This document shows positions 61,576 to 64,000 of a DNA stretch of 64,000 nucleotides, piece by piece. The DNA is taken from assembly GCA_964437365.1 (NCBI GenBank), contig CAYTGM010000004.1, positions 1 through 64,000 of the forward strand, read 5' to 3'. Below the pieces are notes generated by a model. That model saw nothing but the letters and a program-made list of their open reading frames with translations, was not told the origin of the DNA and made no database searches. A program made the translations under genes and the position numbers. Origin of the DNA: CAYTGM01 sp964437365. Lineage in GTDB: Bacteria; Sumerlaeota; Sumerlaeia; SLMS01. The stretch's first letter is position 1, and every line of letters starts with the position of its first letter.

Positions 61576-62340
61576 GGATGAGAGAGAGAGGGAGAGAGAA
61601 AAAATGAGAAAGTATCGTGATTGCTTTTGATTACTTCCTATTCTTTTCTGATTAAACATGATCGATCGTGTCGATCGCAAGCCTTTTTTAATTATATTTA
61701 ATCTTTATCAATCACAAACAACCTTGTCTCAATACAACCCTCACTTCTTTCTATCCTCCAAGAAAGTCCAGAGTTAAATCCCTCTGGACGGTTTATCTTT
61801 TCTCAATGGTCAGAAAATTGTCATTGGGGAAGACCCGTTTTCATGCGCTGAAACCTGATCGCAGAGGAGAAATATCGCCTCTGGTAGGAGATCTTCTGCC
61901 AGCAACTTAGTTGTTACATGCTCATAACCTGCATTGAAATGCAGGTTCCATGCATGTTCCAAGCAGCTTCCAAGCAGGTTATTCAGAATAGAAAGGGGTA
62001 AGGAGCACAATGAAGGCTGGCTCCCTTCACCCCGAGTTCTCTATCTCGCGTGCAGTAGGTTTCAATCACAGCTCAAACTGAGATTTCCGTGACCACTGTT
62101 CGTGGACGGGATCATGAAATGTAGCTCAACGATCAAAGATGTGACAATCGTTCGAACTCTCTACGCCAGAATGGTCTTCGGAAGTAATGGTTATATAGAT
62201 GGTGAGCGAGAGGGGTGGATGTGTGTGCGTGGAAACGCAGACATAGTGGGGCGATGTCGAGGCTTTCAGGCACGCAGAGCTTCTGCTCGCAGCCGGCAAG
62301 CATATCATAAACAGGATTTCTGAAGATCACCCTAAATCAA
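61576..62340. other. Non-coding stretch with palindromes and a GA-rich tract
   Basis: A (GA)n-rich tract lies at about 61580-61600. At 61926-61947 there is a perfect palindrome AACCTGCATT-GA-AATGCAGGTT, and a second GCAGGTTAT at 61974-61982 could pair with ATAACCTGC as an outer stem. Short open frames (for example 61810-62010 minus) have no domain or Shine-Dalgarno. No gene is supported. Confidence 0.5.
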
Positions 62341-62342
62341 TA

Positions 62343-62372
62343 AGAGCTCCCTGAAAACACCAGGGAGCTTGA
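62343..62372 (-). terminator. Rho-independent terminator of the FmdB-like gene
   Basis: A 9-bp stem (AGCTCCCTG 62345-62353 with CAGGGAGCT 62361-62369, loop of 7) followed on the minus strand by CTTATTGATTT. It lies 40 nt past the FmdB-type stop codon. The T-run is weak but the stem is strong. Confidence 0.65.
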
Positions 62373-62408
62373 AGGTAAACATTGTTTGAGGTGATTTTGA
62401 AAGAAGCC

Positions 62409-62762
62409 TTAGCTCTCAGAGGACTTACTGGTGGCCTCTGATTTAGCTGTTGTCTTGGAGCTCGAAGATGAATCGGCAGTCGCTGTGGAAGTTGAAGTGC
62501 TTCCATTTTCAGCCGTGGATGCTGACTTGGACTCAGAAGAACTCTTACTCGAGCTCTCGCCTCCTCCTGAATTGCTATTCTTGTAATCAGTAATATAGAA
62601 CCCGGAGCCTTTGAAGATAAGGCCCGTGCCGCCGCTGAGCAGTTTCTTAACGGAACCCTGCTCGCCGCAGAGAGTGCACGTGTCCAGAGGTGGGTCGCTC
62701 ATTTTCTGTGTGGCTTCGAATGCTTCCCCGCAAGCGTCACATTGGTAATCATAGCGTGGCAT
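62409..62762 (-). CDS. FmdB-family zinc ribbon protein
   Basis: A 117-residue protein. The N-terminus is the FmdB zinc ribbon: MPRYDYQCDACGEAFEATQK, then DTCTLCGEQGSVKKLLSGG, giving four zinc-ligand Cys in two CxxC pairs. GTGLIFKGSGFYITDYKNS follows, the usual end of the domain. The C-terminal 50 residues are a Ser/Thr-rich disordered tail. FmdB proteins are named after a formamidase operon gene, but their real function is unclear. Single gene with its own terminator. Confidence 0.93.
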   Translation of the reverse strand: MPRYDYQCDACGEAFEATQKMSDPPLDTCTLCGEQGSVKKLLSGGTGLIFKGSGFYITDYKNSNSGGGESSSKSSSESKSASTAENGSTSTSTATADSSSSSKTTAKSEATSKSSES

Positions 62763-62996
62763 GGTTGTTACTCCGAGTGTGTCATCATGAAATAAATCTG
62801 GACGAGAGTCCCTTAATTCTCTGGTTTGTAAAGCAAAGAGTGCACCTTTTTACTCGATAAAGTGTGCCTGGGCTGCTGCATTGAGGGAATTCTCAAGGCA
62901 GGCCCGCTTCTCTTGACCCTCCATGGGAAGAAGTCTACCCCACTCTCTCAGTCTTATCCGGCTGAAATAATTCTGTAAGAATGAGAGTATCTGCTC

Positions 62997-64000
62997 ATGT
63001 CGAAAATTAAAGGGAATCTTGTCGTTGGTCAGTCTGGTGGCCCGACAGCCGTCATCAACCAGTCTCTTGTAGGAGTCGTCCAGGAGGCATTGAAGTACGA
63101 AGAAATCGAAGGGATCTTTGGAGCCAAGAATGGCGTTGAAGGAATTCTTCGTGAAGACTTCATCGACCTCAGGGCTCAAGACCCTCGTGACCTGGAGGAG
63201 GTCGCTGCGACCCCATCTGCCGGTCTTGGATCTTGTCGCTTCAAGCCTAAGGAAGAAGATTGCAAGGAGATCTTCAAGATCTTTGAAAAGCACAATGTGC
63301 GCTATTTCTTCTATATCGGTGGTAACGACTCAGCTCTTTCGACAGGCATTATCAATAAGATTGCACAGAAAGAAAAGTACGAGCTCCGTGTTTTTCACGT
63401 TCCCAAGACAATCGACAACGATCTTCTGGTAACGGACCACTGCCCGGGCTATGGTTCTGCGGCCAAGTACGTTGCCCAGTGCTTCATGGGGAACGATGCG
63501 GACAACCGCTCGCTTAATGGGATCAAGATCGACGTTGTGATGGGACGTAATGCCGGGTGGCTGACAGCAGGTGCAGCCATGGCGCGTATCAATGAGGGCG
63601 ATGGACCTCACATGATCTGCTTTCCGGAACGCAGCTACACGGTAAAAGAGTTCGTCGAAAAAGTTGATGAAGTCTATACGGCAAATGGTCGTTGTCTTGC
63701 AGCAGTCTCGGAAGGACTTTGTGACGATGAAGGAAACGTCTGGCTTCAGTCGGACAAAGTTCGTGATGAACTGAAATCACTGGGCATGGAATCACTTATC
63801 GGATGGATGGATGCGATGGGCAAGATCGAAGATGCAGCAGGCGGCGCGAAGCTTGATGCTTTTGGTCATGCGCAGCTTTCAGGAACGGGTGCTCTTGCAG
63901 ATCTTCTGGCACACGTAACAAAGATTCATCTCTTCCAGAAATATGGCAAAAAGGCACGTATTCGTGCTGATACGCTTGGCTACGCACAGCGCTCTTTCGC
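62997..64000 (+). CDS. 6-phosphofructokinase, PPi-dependent type (3' end outside window)
   Basis: 334 codons of a phosphofructokinase, open at the right edge; the start is ATG at 62997. N-terminal VVGQSGGPTAVINQSLVG is the phosphate-binding loop; YFFYIGGNDSALSTG carries the GG(D/N)DS form that marks PPi-using enzymes, since ATP-PFKs usually have Gly in that place. HVPKTIDNDLLVTDHCPGYG supplies the catalytic Asp (TIDND), followed by MGRNAGWLTAGAA and CFPERSYTVKEFV. It performs the phosphofructokinase step of glycolysis reversibly if PPi is used. Cofactor choice is predicted from one position. Gene is incomplete. Confidence 0.92.
   Translation, partial: MSKIKGNLVVGQSGGPTAVINQSLVGVVQEALKYEEIEGIFGAKNGVEGILREDFIDLRAQDPRDLEEVAATPSAGLGSCRFKPKEEDCKEIFKIFEKHNVRYFFYIGGNDSALSTGIINKIAQKEKYELRVFHVPKTIDNDLLVTDHCPGYGSAAKYVAQCFMGNDADNRSLNGIKIDVVMGRNAGWLTAGAAMARINEGDGPHMICFPERSYTVKEFVEKVDEVYTANGRCLAAVSEGLCDDEGNVWLQSDKVRDELKSLGMESLIGWMDAMGKIEDAAGGAKLDAFGHAQLSGTGALADLLAHVTKIHLFQKYGKKARIRADTLGYAQRSF

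Noticed and set aside
61810..62010. 66-residue minus-strand protein before the orphan terminator
   Set aside because: No domain, no Shine-Dalgarno, and a palindrome falls inside it; a small RNA is at least as likely.
1..64000. tRNA or rRNA genes
   Set aside because: I saw no T-loop and acceptor-stem combination or rRNA-like block by eye; a dedicated scan would be needed to exclude a tRNA.

Overview
This is a mid-GC bacterial chromosome segment, gene-dense on both strands, with no phage, plasmid, rRNA, tRNA or CRISPR signals that I could see. Several things suggest a Gram-negative-type cell of a poorly studied lineage. There are lipoproteins with lipoboxes, an MCE/MlaD envelope lipid protein and MglA/roadblock polarity genes. 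There is also a long prepilin (GFTLIELL followed by an ESYFVDNSRYP-like stretch), two GH57 enzymes, a lone EutN/CcmL protein and a PPi-type phosphofructokinase. This mix fits candidate phyla such as Sumerlaeota, Hydrogenedentota or Omnitrophota, or relatives of the PVC group. That placement is inference; no marker here fixes the phylum.

Layout. 1-2142: a partial gene, two small membrane proteins, rpsN with a clear terminator, and a gene-poor stretch. 2143-10737: a GH57/DUF3536 enzyme, an FG-GAP propeller protein, galE, a DUF2079 membrane protein, and thiS-thiG. 10881-18883: an MCE protein followed by seven co-directional genes built around an MglA-type GTPase, with four roadblock-type proteins, a DUF4388 protein and a tail-anchored receiver-domain protein. 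19293-22158: a secreted glycine-rich protein and a repeat-rich non-coding island with a 363-bp tandem duplication. 22159-29386: a lipoprotein, an orphan BMC vertex protein with a methyltransferase pair, a GH57 branching enzyme, a pseudokinase fused to a GspG-like domain, and an HD protein. 29590-34234: a TPR glycosyltransferase-like membrane protein and an MBOAT/SGNH acylation pair. 34235-38435: a large exported protein with its own terminator and two lipoproteins. 38946-45041: an ArfB-like GGQ protein coupled to a large membrane protein, an SGNH protein and small hypotheticals. 45038-51932: an exported type I pullulanase, a Trm112/SAM methyltransferase, a lone response regulator, a prepilin and nadA. 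52017-58007: a divergent envelope locus whose two flanking proteins share an N-terminal module. 58042-61169: a split proline catabolism operon. 61170-62408: a non-coding stretch with palindromes and an orphan terminator. 62409-64000: an FmdB zinc ribbon protein and the start of a PPi-PFK.

How the genes fit together. Alpha-glucan metabolism is well represented (two GH57 enzymes, pullulanase, galE, PPi-PFK), as are surface glycans and envelope (two PMT-like membrane proteins, MBOAT/SGNH, methyltransferases, MCE). The MglA/roadblock block and the prepilin together suggest polar control of a pilus or another surface process. The best candidates for undescribed biology are the MglA/roadblock/DUF4388/receiver cluster, the divergent locus at 52-58 kb with apparently degenerate enzyme folds, and the pseudokinase-GspG fusion.
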